A stretch of 64,000 nt of DNA from an uncultured Chloroflexales bacterium. Lineage in GTDB: Bacteria > Chloroflexota > Chloroflexia > Chloroflexales > Chloroflexaceae. The notes below the pieces were generated by a model. That model saw only the letters and a list, made by a program, of their open reading frames with translations. It had not been told where the DNA came from and did not search any database. The stretch spans positions 62,001 to 126,000 of the forward strand of contig CALCJV010000029.1 in the NCBI GenBank assembly GCA_937967405.1. The letters run 5' to 3'. The position numbers and the translations under genes are program-made. Of this stretch, positions 16,472 to 25,716 are shown piece after piece. The first letter of the stretch is position 1, and every line of letters begins with the position of its first letter.

Positions 16472-18148
16472 GTGAAGCGAGCAGTTGCGTCGGCACAGTT
16501 CAGCGTCGGTGTTCCGCTCCATGCTTTTAAGCATGATCCGCGCCGTTGGGGGGCACTGGCAGCGTGCTGTGTCGTGGCCTTTGCTGTGATTATTGAGCCG
16601 CGCTTGCACCACATGGGCTTGCGGATTCCGCAGGACGCATTTGGGGCCAGCTTCCACCAGTTCCAGATTCTAAACAGCTTCACCGTGATCCTGTTTATGG
16701 CGAGCCTGCTGCTGGGCGGGTTCTTAGGCGATCTGCTGGGGCGGCGCAGGGTGTTTCTCGCTGGGGCGGTTGGTTACGTAGTCGGGAGTGTGCTGGTTGC
16801 GAGTGCTATGTCTATCGCGTGGTTTATCGCAGCGCGGGTCGTTGTGGCGATTTGTGGCGGGATGGTGCTACCGCTCACGCTGGCAACGATTCGCACGATC
16901 TTCGAAGAACGCGAAGAACTGATCATTGCGGTTGTGCTGTACACCATCACCACGTCGGTGGCGAGCCTCTTAGCCATGCTGGCGATCTTGATCGAGTCTA
17001 GATTCAGCTGGCGGGCAACGCTGATTCCGCCCATTGTAACGGGCACGTTTGGTATCGCACTGGCATGGAACTACCTGCCCTTCACGAAGGCACTGGGTGG
17101 GTTTCGGCGGGCTGACGCACTTGCGGCGGCGGTGTGGTCGTTGCTCTTTCTGGGGTTGATGTATGGCTTGTTGTTGGTGCAGTTTCTTATACACGGGGGC
17201 TTGCGCTTCATCTTTATCTCCCTGATTTTGATCGGGTTGGTGGCGATCTCGTTTGGAGTAGCGCGGTGGCAGCAACGCTCGGCGCGTGAGGACGAGCATG
17301 TGCATCAGGTTCCAGTGTATGCGCTGACGATGCTGCTGTTCATCTCGGCGGCTCTCAGCTTTGCGCTGATCAACTACCCATTGCGGTTGTATAACTACTT
17401 TCTGGTAGTGCGCGAATTTGGCTTTGTGCTGAGTGGCTTGGCCCTTGTGCCCTTCCTGATCACCATGCTCAGCTTGGTGCGCCCAACCGTCCGAATCACC
17501 GAACGCTACAGTATGCCGGTGCTGATTGCGGGCGGGATGGGCTTGATGGCCATTGGCATGCTGCTAACTGCGGGAGCGGGTACGACTACGCCATACATTC
17601 TGCTGATTGCCCCGATGGTCATCTTCACCTTTGGCTACTTGATTGCCTCCAGTGCGTGGAGTAACGCCTTCTTGAACGTTATCCCTGAGGACCTTGTGGG
17701 GATCAATGTTGGTATGAGCCGCGCAGCGGGCGCAGCTGGGAGTACGATTGGCGGGCTGTTGCTCTCGGCTATTCTCATCAGTGTTGGGCAACGTACCCTT
17801 GAACAGCGTGCCCTTGTGCAAGGCTTGACCCCAGAACAGCTTGATACCGCCGTTGCGGCCCTTAATGCAGTGTTGCGGAATGAAGAGCCGATGTTGCCCG
17901 TCGAAAACATTCCCCCTGAACTGGTTCGTGCGCTGCTGATGAGCAACTACCGCGAAGCCTATATGAGTGGCTTGGCGGCGGGCTGGATGCTGGTGGGGGT
18001 AATCTACGTTGCCATCATCCTCGTGATCTGGTTTGGCTTGCGCTGGGTGGCGAAGCATGAGCCAACGGCGGCGGCGGTGATTCGCACGCAGCCTCTGACA
18101 CCGCCCGTTTCTGCCTCTGTGCCACCGTCCGCCGATAATTTGGATTAA
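16472..18148 (+). CDS. MFS transporter (probable 14-helix drug/proton antiporter type)
   Basis: 558 aa from a GTG preceded by GAGGAAAG. It has many hydrophobic helices across the whole length and the MFS motif A variant GGFLGDLLGRRRVFLAG between helices 2 and 3. Length and helix count fit the 14-TM DHA2 group (proton-driven export of drugs or other small molecules). A long extracytoplasmic loop near residues 445-490 precedes the last helix, where DHA2 proteins also carry one. The tail is cytoplasmic and Pro/Ala-rich. The substrate is unknown. It sits alone between a kinase gene and a membrane regulator, each with its own promoter, so functional linkage is not shown. Confidence 0.85.
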   Translation: MKRAVASAQFSVGVPLHAFKHDPRRWGALAACCVVAFAVIIEPRLHHMGLRIPQDAFGASFHQFQILNSFTVILFMASLLLGGFLGDLLGRRRVFLAGAVGYVVGSVLVASAMSIAWFIAARVVVAICGGMVLPLTLATIRTIFEEREELIIAVVLYTITTSVASLLAMLAILIESRFSWRATLIPPIVTGTFGIALAWNYLPFTKALGGFRRADALAAAVWSLLFLGLMYGLLLVQFLIHGGLRFIFISLILIGLVAISFGVARWQQRSAREDEHVHQVPVYALTMLLFISAALSFALINYPLRLYNYFLVVREFGFVLSGLALVPFLITMLSLVRPTVRITERYSMPVLIAGGMGLMAIGMLLTAGAGTTTPYILLIAPMVIFTFGYLIASSAWSNAFLNVIPEDLVGINVGMSRAAGAAGSTIGGLLLSAILISVGQRTLEQRALVQGLTPEQLDTAVAALNAVLRNEEPMLPVENIPPELVRALLMSNYREAYMSGLAAGWMLVGVIYVAIILVIWFGLRWVAKHEPTAAAVIRTQPLTPPVSASVPPSADNLD

Positions 18149-18173
18149 CGATTGCCTGTGCCCGGTGTGTGCG

Positions 18174-18182
18174 TGCTATAAT
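18174..18182 (+). promoter_or_regulatory. extended -10 promoter for the membrane regulator
   Basis: TGCTATAAT at 18174-18182, a perfect extended -10 about 78 bp upstream of the ATG at 18260. A TTGCCT lies 19 nt upstream of the -10, a long spacer for a -35. Confidence 0.6.
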
Positions 18183-18259
18183 ATTCTTCATGATGTGGCA
18201 ACCGATCAACACCTGCCCCCAATCTGTGTGGTGATAACGGCAGAAGCAGTGGCTCCTTT

Positions 18260-20209
18260 ATGTATCTTGTGCTGTTGCAGTGGCTAAACGAACTGCTCAA
18301 TGCGACTGTCGTCATCGTCGTCTTCTCCCTGTTTGCCTACCTGATCGCGCATAACTGGCGCAACGGTACGGCGCGTGCGCTGTGTGTCCTGCTAATCAGC
18401 GTCGTGATAGTCTACGGTGGCGATATTCTGGTGGCGCGGGCGGTGCGCCCCGACACCATCCAATTCTTGCTGCGGGCGCAATGGCTCGGCATTGGTCTTG
18501 TGCCCGCCGCCTATCTGCATCTGGGCTTGTCACTGTGGCCGCGTCGGCCCGGCATTACCTCACGGCGGCACTGGCTGATCTGGGCCGGGTATTTCGGCAG
18601 TGCCCTGTTTTTCGGATTAGCCCTTCATACCGATCTGATTGTGCAAGGTGGTATCCCCGATAGTGTGGTCAATCAAGTGCAGGCTGGGCCTTTGTTTGCG
18701 GTGTATGTGCTATGGCTGGTGGTGAGTATGCTGCTGCTGCGGCGGGCGATCTTGCAAGCGCGGCGGCAAGCCCTTACGCCCGGACAGCGGCGGCGCATGA
18801 CCTACCTTGCTTTCACCTTCATGGCTCCCGGCGTGGGCGTGTTTCCTTACCTCACCCTCGCAACCAGCATTGCTCCAGAGATGTGGCAAGGGGTGATTCT
18901 GCTCTTTGCGGCTGTGGTCAGCCTGAGTGTGATCGGCATGCTCACGGTGATGACCTACAGCATCGCCTTTCAGGTGATCGCTCTGCCGGATCGCCTGATC
19001 AAGTATGACTTTACCCGTTGGGGCTTGTATGGGCCTCTGGTAGGGGTGACGATCATTCTGCTGCTACAGGTGGTTCCGGCTCTCGAAATGCTAATTGGGC
19101 TGCCCGCTGATACGCTGATTACGTTCGTCGTCATGATTATGACCGTGCTGATGCCGCTCTTAATTTCGCGCATCCGTCCACTTTTGGACACACTTGTGCA
19201 TCGGCAAGATCAATCCGAGATTGCCTACCTCCGGAGCCTGCCACGCCAAACCTTCACCCGCGCCGATCTGCGCCAGTTGCTCGAAAATACGTTGATTGCA
19301 GTGTGTGGCGCACTTGGAATTCAGACTGGCTTTGTGTTGGTGGCGGGTGGCACGAATGGTATTCTCGGCGCAACGACGGGGGATCGGCGGCGGATCGAAG
19401 CCTTTCTCCAGCAACACAAGGGCGAGGCGATCCTCGCCCGCCTCGCCCATACGCCCGTCCACAAAGAGGGCTTGCTGGTTGCCTATGATACCAGCTGGGA
19501 GAGCGACGGCATTCGTCTGTTACCGTTGCACAGCCCAGATGGGCAGTTTCTAGGGGCGTTGGGGCTAGAGCTACACGCCAAAATTATCCACGATACCACT
19601 GATCAGAATGGGCACTTTACGCCGGAGGTCATCCACCTGATTGATGCGCTGACGCACCAGATCGAGCTTGCGCTCACGACGGTTGAGATTCAAGAGCAAC
19701 TGCTGACGATGCTGCGCGGGCTAGGCCCTGAGATGCAATCGTTGCAGCAGCTTACCTCGCACCTTGAGCAGACCAATACCGAGACGCTGGCTGAGGCGTT
19801 GCCCGTGAACACCACTGATCCCGCCACCCGCGAACAGTTTACGCAGTGGGTCAAGGATGCACTCACCCACTATTGGGGTGGCCCGAAGCTGTCGGATAGC
19901 CCGTTGTTGAGCTTGCATGCGGTGCGCTTGGTGCTTCACGAACATAGCGGTAGCCCAACGCGGGCGTTGCAGGCCGTGCTCCGCCAAGCGATCAACAATC
20001 TGCGCCCCGATGAACAGCTTGATCCGAATGCGCCAGAATGGACGCTGTACAACATTTTGGAGCTGCGCTACCTACAGGGCAAGCGCACCCGCGATGTTGC
20101 CCATCGCCTTTCGATGAGCGAGTCGGATTTCTACCGCAAGCAGCGCATCGCGGTAGAGGAAGTTGCCCGCCAGCTGGCATTGATCGAGGAGCAACATCAA
20201 GCGGGGTGA
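18260..20209 (+). CDS. 7TM sensor protein with GAF-like and C-terminal DNA-binding-like domains
   Basis: 649 aa. Eight or nine hydrophobic segments fill residues ~1-300, a layout like histidine-kinase N-terminal 7TM sensors. A cytosolic part follows (about 325-470) that looks like a GAF sensor domain (LLENTLIAVCGALGIQTGFVLVAGG). There is no H-box or HATPase domain. The last ~70 residues (LELRYLQGKRTRDVAHRLSMSESDFYRKQR) read like a helix-turn-helix of the sigma-factor or ArsR style. It may therefore be a membrane-bound transcription factor that couples an external signal directly to DNA. The domain calls are pattern-based; the family is not one I can name. Confidence 0.65.
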   Translation: MYLVLLQWLNELLNATVVIVVFSLFAYLIAHNWRNGTARALCVLLISVVIVYGGDILVARAVRPDTIQFLLRAQWLGIGLVPAAYLHLGLSLWPRRPGITSRRHWLIWAGYFGSALFFGLALHTDLIVQGGIPDSVVNQVQAGPLFAVYVLWLVVSMLLLRRAILQARRQALTPGQRRRMTYLAFTFMAPGVGVFPYLTLATSIAPEMWQGVILLFAAVVSLSVIGMLTVMTYSIAFQVIALPDRLIKYDFTRWGLYGPLVGVTIILLLQVVPALEMLIGLPADTLITFVVMIMTVLMPLLISRIRPLLDTLVHRQDQSEIAYLRSLPRQTFTRADLRQLLENTLIAVCGALGIQTGFVLVAGGTNGILGATTGDRRRIEAFLQQHKGEAILARLAHTPVHKEGLLVAYDTSWESDGIRLLPLHSPDGQFLGALGLELHAKIIHDTTDQNGHFTPEVIHLIDALTHQIELALTTVEIQEQLLTMLRGLGPEMQSLQQLTSHLEQTNTETLAEALPVNTTDPATREQFTQWVKDALTHYWGGPKLSDSPLLSLHAVRLVLHEHSGSPTRALQAVLRQAINNLRPDEQLDPNAPEWTLYNILELRYLQGKRTRDVAHRLSMSESDFYRKQRIAVEEVARQLALIEEQHQAG

Positions 20210-20223
20210 GCGATTCCCCTCCG

Positions 20224-20610
20224 CTATCCTAGCGGTGTACACAGCTCGACCAAGAAGCCGTTCAGGTCGCGCACGTAGGCAACAGTCTGGCCCCACTCTC
20301 TCAGCACGGGCGGCAGCACGGGCACAGCTCCGGCGGCAACGGCGCGGGCATATGCTGCATCTACATCCTCTGTCACCAAGCCGATCTCAACAGCAGCTGG
20401 GGCGGTGTGCGGCGTGTGCGGCATAACGCTGCCGAACAGGGTTTGGGCATACTCCAATGAACCGAATGCCAATGCCGTTGGGCCAGTCTCTAGCTCGGCA
20501 TACGTGCCGCTCTCGTGCAGCATGCGGCTGACGATGCCGAAGGCGTGTGCGTAGAATGCCACCGTTGCGGCAACATTGGTGACATAGATGATCGTGTAGC
20601 CAAATTTCAT
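20224..20610 (-). CDS. glyoxalase/bleomycin-resistance (VOC) superfamily protein
   Basis: 128 aa from the ATG at 20610, which overlaps the msrQ stop as ATGA and follows AAGGAA. The VOC pattern is clear: YTIIYVTNVAATVAFYAHAFG at the N-terminus, ALAFGSLEYA in the middle, VEIGLVTEDVDAAYARAVAAGA and VAYVRDLNGFLVELCTPL at the end. His/Glu metal ligands are only partly evident (the terminal E is present). It could be a dioxygenase, an epimerase-like enzyme or a resistance-type binder. Co-translation with msrPQ suggests a link to oxidative or electrophile stress, which is inference. Confidence 0.85.
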   Translation of the reverse strand: MKFGYTIIYVTNVAATVAFYAHAFGIVSRMLHESGTYAELETGPTALAFGSLEYAQTLFGSVMPHTPHTAPAAVEIGLVTEDVDAAYARAVAAGAVPVLPPVLREWGQTVAYVRDLNGFLVELCTPLG

Positions 20611-21287
20611 GTGGGTTGTTCCTTGTGTGGTGGGCGGGTGTAGCGTTGGCGCGTGCGAATGATCGCGTGCCGCACGGGGGGCAGGCGCAACACGAGCAAC
20701 ACTACGACAATTGCCCCATAGATCAACGGCTCGCGGATGTCGGCTTTCTGGGCCCACGCGAAATGCACTACGCCCAAGAGCATGGCTACGTAGACCAGCC
20801 GATGTAGCCGTTTCCAGTTTTTGCCGAGCCGTCGCATTGCCTGCCGATTTGAGGTGAGGGCGAGCGGGAGCAGCAGCAGGAAGGCGAAGAAGCCCGCGAG
20901 GGCGTAGGGCTTCTCGAAGATGGCTTGTACGATCAAGCCCGGATTGAGCACGTAATCGAGCACGAGGAAGATGAAGAAATGCACGCACACATACACGAAA
21001 GCATAGATGCCCAGCCACTTGCGGAAGGGGATGATCGTGCGCCAGCCCGTGATTGTGTTGAGTGGCGTAATCGCCAGTGAGAGCAGCAGGAACAAGATCG
21101 CCATCCGCCCCGAACGGAAGGTCGCAGCTTGGATCGGGTTGAAGCCGAGCCGCCCCTGAAGCGTGTCGCTGATCAGCAACACGAGTGGCAGCAGGGCGGC
21201 GATATGCACCATGATCAGCAGCCCATGCTTGCGGAGCAAGACTGTCGGCTGGAGTGGGGTGGGGGCTGGCAGATTAGTAGAAAACAC
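20607..21287 (-). CDS. msrQ: MsrQ, heme-binding membrane subunit of methionine sulfoxide reductase
   Basis: About 226 aa from the GTG at 21287, which overlaps the msrP stop by 14 bp. A frame open further upstream (ATG at 21335) would overlap msrP more, so the exact start is uncertain. It has a ferric-reductase-like transmembrane domain with six helices, histidines in VHIAALLPL, YVCVHFFIFL, KRLHRLVYVAMLLGVVHF, and the cytosolic loop PFRKWLGIYAF typical of MsrQ. MsrQ passes electrons from the quinone pool to periplasmic MsrP to repair oxidised envelope proteins. The gene order msrP-msrQ is conserved. Confidence 0.9.
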   Translation of the reverse strand: MFSTNLPAPTPLQPTVLLRKHGLLIMVHIAALLPLVLLISDTLQGRLGFNPIQAATFRSGRMAILFLLLSLAITPLNTITGWRTIIPFRKWLGIYAFVYVCVHFFIFLVLDYVLNPGLIVQAIFEKPYALAGFFAFLLLLPLALTSNRQAMRRLGKNWKRLHRLVYVAMLLGVVHFAWAQKADIREPLIYGAIVVVLLVLRLPPVRHAIIRTRQRYTRPPHKEQPT

Positions 21288-22230
21288 GCAGATCCATTTC
21301 CGCATACATACCTGCCACCTGTTCGGCGTAGCCATTGAAGGGCAACGTTGGGCGGCGGTCTAGCTCACCGATGCGCCGTTCGGTAGCTTGCGACCAGCGT
21401 GGGTGGGGCACGTCGGGGTTGACATTGGCGTAGAAGCCGTATTCGTTGGGAGCCGCAGCCATCCACAGTGAGAGCGGAGCCGTCTCGACAAGGTCTATCT
21501 TGACAATGGCTTTGATGCTCTTGAAGCCGTATTTCCATGGGACGACCAGCCGCAGAGGTGCGCCATTCTGGGGCAAGAGCGGGTTGCCATACAATCCGGT
21601 TGCTAGCAGCGTTAAATCATTCATCGCTTCGTCAAGGCGCAAGCCCTCGACGTAGGGCCAGTTGTACCACCGGTTCTGTTGGCCCGGCATGAGGTCAGGG
21701 GCATAGATCGTCTCGAAGCGTACATAGTGTGCTTCGGCCAGTGGCTCAACTTCCTTGAGTAATGCAGCCAGTGGGAAGCCGATCCATGGGATCACCATAG
21801 ACCAGCCCTCAACGCAGCGGAGGCGGTAGATGCGCTCCTCTTGATCGAAGCGGCTGAGCAGGTCTTCGATGGCAAATGTCTGCGGATTGCGAACTAGCCC
21901 ACCAACTTGGACTGCCCATGGTGCGGTGGGAAATTTGGCGGCGGCATAGGCGACATCTTCTTTGGTGGTGGTAAATTCGTAGTAGTTGTTGTAGCCGATC
22001 ACGGCCGCATAGGCCGTCGCAGGATCGCCGAGTTCATCGGTGAGTTGGGCAACCACACCGGGCGTGGGGGCGGGTGGGGCGGGTGGTGTACCTAGCCCAC
22101 ACGCGCCGAGCAATATCGCCCCGCCGAGTGCGCCTGCGCCACGCAAGAACTGTCGCCGTGAGCGAAACAGGGCTTCAGGGGTTATATCTGCGGCAGGGAT
22201 TGCCGGATAGGGCTGACGTTTGAAGTGCAT
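21274..22230 (-). CDS. msrP: MsrP, molybdoenzyme protein-methionine-sulfoxide reductase
   Basis: 318 aa. A twin-arginine signal is visible at residues ~23-45 (RSRRQFLRG, then a hydrophobic stretch ending GACG), so folded enzyme is exported; the Cys after the hydrophobic region could also be a lipobox. Family motifs are NNYYEFTTTKEDVAYAA, LRCVEGWSMVIPWIGFPL with the molybdenum-ligating Cys (near residue 139), and PLRLVVPWKYGFKSIKAIVKI. It reduces methionine sulfoxide in envelope proteins using a molybdopterin cofactor, with MsrQ supplying electrons. It heads the msrP-msrQ-VOC operon and is divergent from the CLCA-like gene. Confidence 0.95.
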   Translation of the reverse strand: MHFKRQPYPAIPAADITPEALFRSRRQFLRGAGALGGAILLGACGLGTPPAPPAPTPGVVAQLTDELGDPATAYAAVIGYNNYYEFTTTKEDVAYAAAKFPTAPWAVQVGGLVRNPQTFAIEDLLSRFDQEERIYRLRCVEGWSMVIPWIGFPLAALLKEVEPLAEAHYVRFETIYAPDLMPGQQNRWYNWPYVEGLRLDEAMNDLTLLATGLYGNPLLPQNGAPLRLVVPWKYGFKSIKAIVKIDLVETAPLSLWMAAAPNEYGFYANVNPDVPHPRWSQATERRIGELDRRPTLPFNGYAEQVAGMYAEMDLRVFY

Positions 22231-22275
22231 AAGTCCTCTGGTTGATGTTGGGAGCCAATCAATTCACACGATAGT

Positions 22276-22281
22276 ATTATA
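22276..22281 (-). promoter_or_regulatory. -10 element for msrPQ
   Basis: TATAAT on the minus strand at 22281-22276, about 46 bp before the msrP start. The -35 is poor (around TGCCAC). Confidence 0.45.
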
Positions 22282-22332
22282 CGCCCTTCTGGAAGAAGTG
22301 GCAGGCGGCGTACTGAATTGGTAGATCAATGA

Positions 22333-22362
22333 TTGACACGCTACAGGTCGGCGTAGTATGAT
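22333..22362 (+). promoter_or_regulatory. sigma70-like promoter for the CLCA-like gene
   Basis: TTGACA at 22333-22338, an 18-nt spacer, TATGAT at 22357-22362. The longest open frame would start at 22358, inside this -10, so the true start must lie downstream. Confidence 0.65.
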
Positions 22363-22525
22363 AACCATATTGTTTTTACGTCGGGCATTATATACCTCTC
22401 GCTTACTGCTCGCTAGCCTCTACCCAAACCAAAACAACCGGCGTAATCTTCAGGAATGTTGTGGGATGCCGGTTACTGATGCCAATGCATCGGTGTTTGG
22501 ATTGGTGTACAGAAAGGCGATGGCG

Positions 22526-25500
22526 ATGCAATCACATGTGGATGCCTATGCTCGGCGTGGGGCGAGGCTCGCAGCAGCGATCCGAATGCTGCTGCTGAGT
22601 AGTCTGGTACTGAGTAGTTTGTTTGTGCCGCTTGCGGTGCATGCCCAAGATGCGACGGAGCCGGTGGTGCAAGCCGAACCACAGCCGCCCGCGCATGTGC
22701 CATTGGAGCAGACGGAGGATGGCTGTGCGGTACGCACGATCAACGTCACGATTTCGCTCTACCGTGTCGCGCCAGCGGGCAGTCCCCTCCGCCGCCAGTA
22801 TGAGCAGGCGATCCGCTATTTTGCGGATGGCATCTATGAGGCGACTAACTGCGCCCACATCGTGGGCAAGGTAAGCATCTACCAACGTGGCAAAGCCAAA
22901 GATACGGCGGATGTGGTGTGGGTGCGCGAAGAACACCCTTCCGCGTATGTGTCAGGCTACCGCCGCGCCGTCGGCAATATCACGATGGCAGATATATACA
23001 ACGACCAGAATATGACTACCATCGGTGATGCGGGTGCACGCAATCTGGGCTACACGCTAGCGCATGAGTGGGGGCACGCCTTCTACTCGCTCTATGATGA
23101 GTATCGCGGGGGTGATCCCCTGAGTCGCAACGATCCCGGCTCACCGGCTCGCACCGACACCCCCATCCGCGAGTCGATCATGAATGATCCCGATCAAGGC
23201 TTCAATCCGCGCAACCCGCGCCGCTATGCGTGGCTGAACTTCTCGGCTGATTATAGCTACGAGAATATCCCCTTCAACCGCACTGCACACGGGCGGGTGT
23301 ATGCCGCAAGTGCGTGGGACACGCTGGTGCGCCGCCCCGCGCAAGACCCGCCGCAGGCCCGCACCGCCGCAAATTATCCGCGCTTCTACTACCCCGAACT
23401 AGTCAATTTTGCGCCGGATGGTGAGCATATCATTGATCTGCCGAACAGCTCCTTTGATGCGGTAAATCGGCCCGGCAATCCGGCGCGAGCCAAGCTGCGG
23501 ATTGTCTGGTTTAACACGGAGACGGCGCGAGTCTTTGCGGTGAATACGGCGAATGCCTCTGGGGGCAATCAGCTTGAGGTAATCTTCGAGGCACTGGAGC
23601 AAGAAATCTACAGCATGCCGCTTGGCTCGGCAGTTGGCGTGATCGGCTTTGATAGCACGACGCGGGTTATTGTGCCCATGACCCGCCTCACTACAGAGAA
23701 TGTGCGCGAGAATTTACTTAACATGCTTGCCAATAACTTGCAACCCGGCACTGGTGCAACAGGTGATGTATCGCTGGCGTTGCAGCGTGCGTATAACATG
23801 CTTGCACAACACCCGCCCTACATCAATGGCGATGATGTGGGGAGCGTCTTCCTCCTCTCTGGCGCACCCTTGAGTGGGGCGGCTGGTGTGAATGCTGTGT
23901 TGCAGGATTACCAAGCCGACGATCTGCAAGTTTACACCTTTGGCATCGAGGTCAGTTTTGAGGATGACGACCTGCTCTATGACATTGCCGAAGCAACAGC
24001 CGGGCTTCACGCCTTCGTCACTGGGATCAGTGAGCCATATGATGATGTGTATGCCTTTGATACGGCCGTAGCCGAGCTGGTCTCGGCCCTTGCCGATGCC
24101 CGCTTCGATGCCGAGCCGCTTGTCGAAACCTTGCTGGACGAAGGCAGCCTGCGGATTCAGCCGCGCCGCACCGAGACACGCGAATTCTTTGTGGATGAGA
24201 CGCTAACGGCAATCAATGTGTATGCTAGTGTCAGCCCGACAGCAACGCTCACGCTCCGCAATCCGAGTGGGCAGGCGCGTGGCCCAGATTCCTGCTTCAC
24301 GCCGAGCCGACAGAGCGCACGCCCCAACGTCTACTGTGAATTTACCGTGCCCGCGCCAGTCACGGGAACGTGGCAGCTGCGGGCGCAGGCGGGGGCAGCT
24401 GCGGCGGATCTGTCATATGCGATTACAGGCGAGCCGGGCGATGATAATGCGACCTTCACCTCGCGGGTGGATACGACGAGCAGCGACATCATTCGCTACC
24501 CACAACCGATCATTGTGAAAGCGGCCGTTGAAAAAGGACTCCCGATGAGCGGGCTACGGGTGATTGCTGAGCTGACGCTCCCGAATGGTCAGACGCGCAC
24601 CTTCCCGATGCTCGACGATGGCAGTGCACCGGATGAGTTGCAAGATGACGGCATCTACACCGGGATCGTCAGTAACTATCCGGCGGATGGTACGTATGGT
24701 ATACGGGTGCGGCTGGATAACAGTGCAGGCACTGGCAAGCTGACCCATCGGGGGTTTGCCCCAGCTCCGGGGCCATTCGATCCCGAGACAGGCTTGCCCC
24801 TGTTCCCCGTCCCTGATCCCACACCCGTGATTACCAACTTTACCCGGCTGGCTCGCACCAATGTCTTGGTGACGGGCTTCCGCGCCGATGATCACGGCAA
24901 TACGCCTGCAACGGCAACAGTGCTGCCGGCCTTTGATGTGAATGTGTTTGGCAAGGTGGATCAAGCCGGTGATGTAGATTTCTTCCGCATCAATCTGCCG
25001 GTGACATTCACGGGTGAACTTACTGTGCGTCTGACCAATCTGCTGGATGGCATGCAGCCGCGCCTTCGCATCTTGGCAGCAGATGGCACGACCGAGCTAC
25101 GCAATGAGACGCTGGCCAGTGGTGAAACTGCGCTCCGGACAACGCTGCCGCCCGCACCGGGAGGCACCTACTTTGTGGCGGTCACACACACTGACCCCGC
25201 CGCAGATCGGGGCGTGTACACCCTCAGCGCGGGTGCGCCGTTGCCATCGGAAGGGTTGCAGCTTAGCGCGTTGCGAGCCTTGCCGCGCACCATCCCTGCT
25301 GATGGCACAACGACGGCGGGCATTTCCGCGACGGTGGTGTTAGACAGCGCACCGGCGGCGGGGCAAGCCGTCACCTTGACAACGACGCTAGGTCGCTTCA
25401 CGGCTAGCAATACTACCACTGTGGTGGTGAATGCAAACGAGAATGGCTTCCTCACGACAACGCTCGTCTCGGCTGAGGCTGGTATTGCCACGATTCAGGC

Positions 25501-25606
25501 AACGGCGGGCACGAATACGCGCAGCGTCACGCTTACGCTTCAAGCCAGTGATAGCACGCGCCGTATCTACCTGCCATTGATCGTGCGCCTTGCGGCGGGG
25601 CAGTAA
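22526..25606 (+). CDS. secreted CLCA-like protein: zincin, vWA, PPC and Ig-like domains
   Basis: 1026 aa from 22526 (AAAGG, 9 nt before ATG); ATGs at 22466 and 22520 are alternatives. A signal peptide ends near LAVHAQDA. Residues ~65-290 contain AHEWGHAFYSLYDEY (H180), matching the HExxHxxxGxxDE metalloprotease motif of CLCA proteins except that Ser replaces Gly. A vWA-like domain (about 320-500) has a degraded MIDAS (VNTANAS). An Ig/FN3-like region with a DDGSAPDELQDDGIYTG turn, a PPC domain (about 785-895) and a Big_1-type domain (from about 910) follow. The protein ends RRIYLPLIVRLAAGQ, a tail shared with other secreted proteins here. Probable surface or secreted protease; the CLCA relationship is by motif and domain order. 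Confidence 0.8.
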   Translation: MQSHVDAYARRGARLAAAIRMLLLSSLVLSSLFVPLAVHAQDATEPVVQAEPQPPAHVPLEQTEDGCAVRTINVTISLYRVAPAGSPLRRQYEQAIRYFADGIYEATNCAHIVGKVSIYQRGKAKDTADVVWVREEHPSAYVSGYRRAVGNITMADIYNDQNMTTIGDAGARNLGYTLAHEWGHAFYSLYDEYRGGDPLSRNDPGSPARTDTPIRESIMNDPDQGFNPRNPRRYAWLNFSADYSYENIPFNRTAHGRVYAASAWDTLVRRPAQDPPQARTAANYPRFYYPELVNFAPDGEHIIDLPNSSFDAVNRPGNPARAKLRIVWFNTETARVFAVNTANASGGNQLEVIFEALEQEIYSMPLGSAVGVIGFDSTTRVIVPMTRLTTENVRENLLNMLANNLQPGTGATGDVSLALQRAYNMLAQHPPYINGDDVGSVFLLSGAPLSGAAGVNAVLQDYQADDLQVYTFGIEVSFEDDDLLYDIAEATAGLHAFVTGISEPYDDVYAFDTAVAELVSALADARFDAEPLVETLLDEGSLRIQPRRTETREFFVDETLTAINVYASVSPTATLTLRNPSGQARGPDSCFTPSRQSARPNVYCEFTVPAPVTGTWQLRAQAGAAAADLSYAITGEPGDDNATFTSRVDTTSSDIIRYPQPIIVKAAVEKGLPMSGLRVIAELTLPNGQTRTFPMLDDGSAPDELQDDGIYTGIVSNYPADGTYGIRVRLDNSAGTGKLTHRGFAPAPGPFDPETGLPLFPVPDPTPVITNFTRLARTNVLVTGFRADDHGNTPATATVLPAFDVNVFGKVDQAGDVDFFRINLPVTFTGELTVRLTNLLDGMQPRLRILAADGTTELRNETLASGETALRTTLPPAPGGTYFVAVTHTDPAADRGVYTLSAGAPLPSEGLQLSALRALPRTIPADGTTTAGISATVVLDSAPAAGQAVTLTTTLGRFTASNTTTVVVNANENGFLTTTLVSAEAGIATIQATAGTNTRSVTLTLQASDSTRRIYLPLIVRLAAGQ

Positions 25607-25716
25607 TTAAGGAGAGATGAGCGGCGGGGGCAGGCACATGGTGGGCTTGCCCCTGTCGTGTAAGTGTAGGAGCATAACAGCTCAAAGATAATAGAGCCAA
25701 TGAAAGGAAAGCATCT

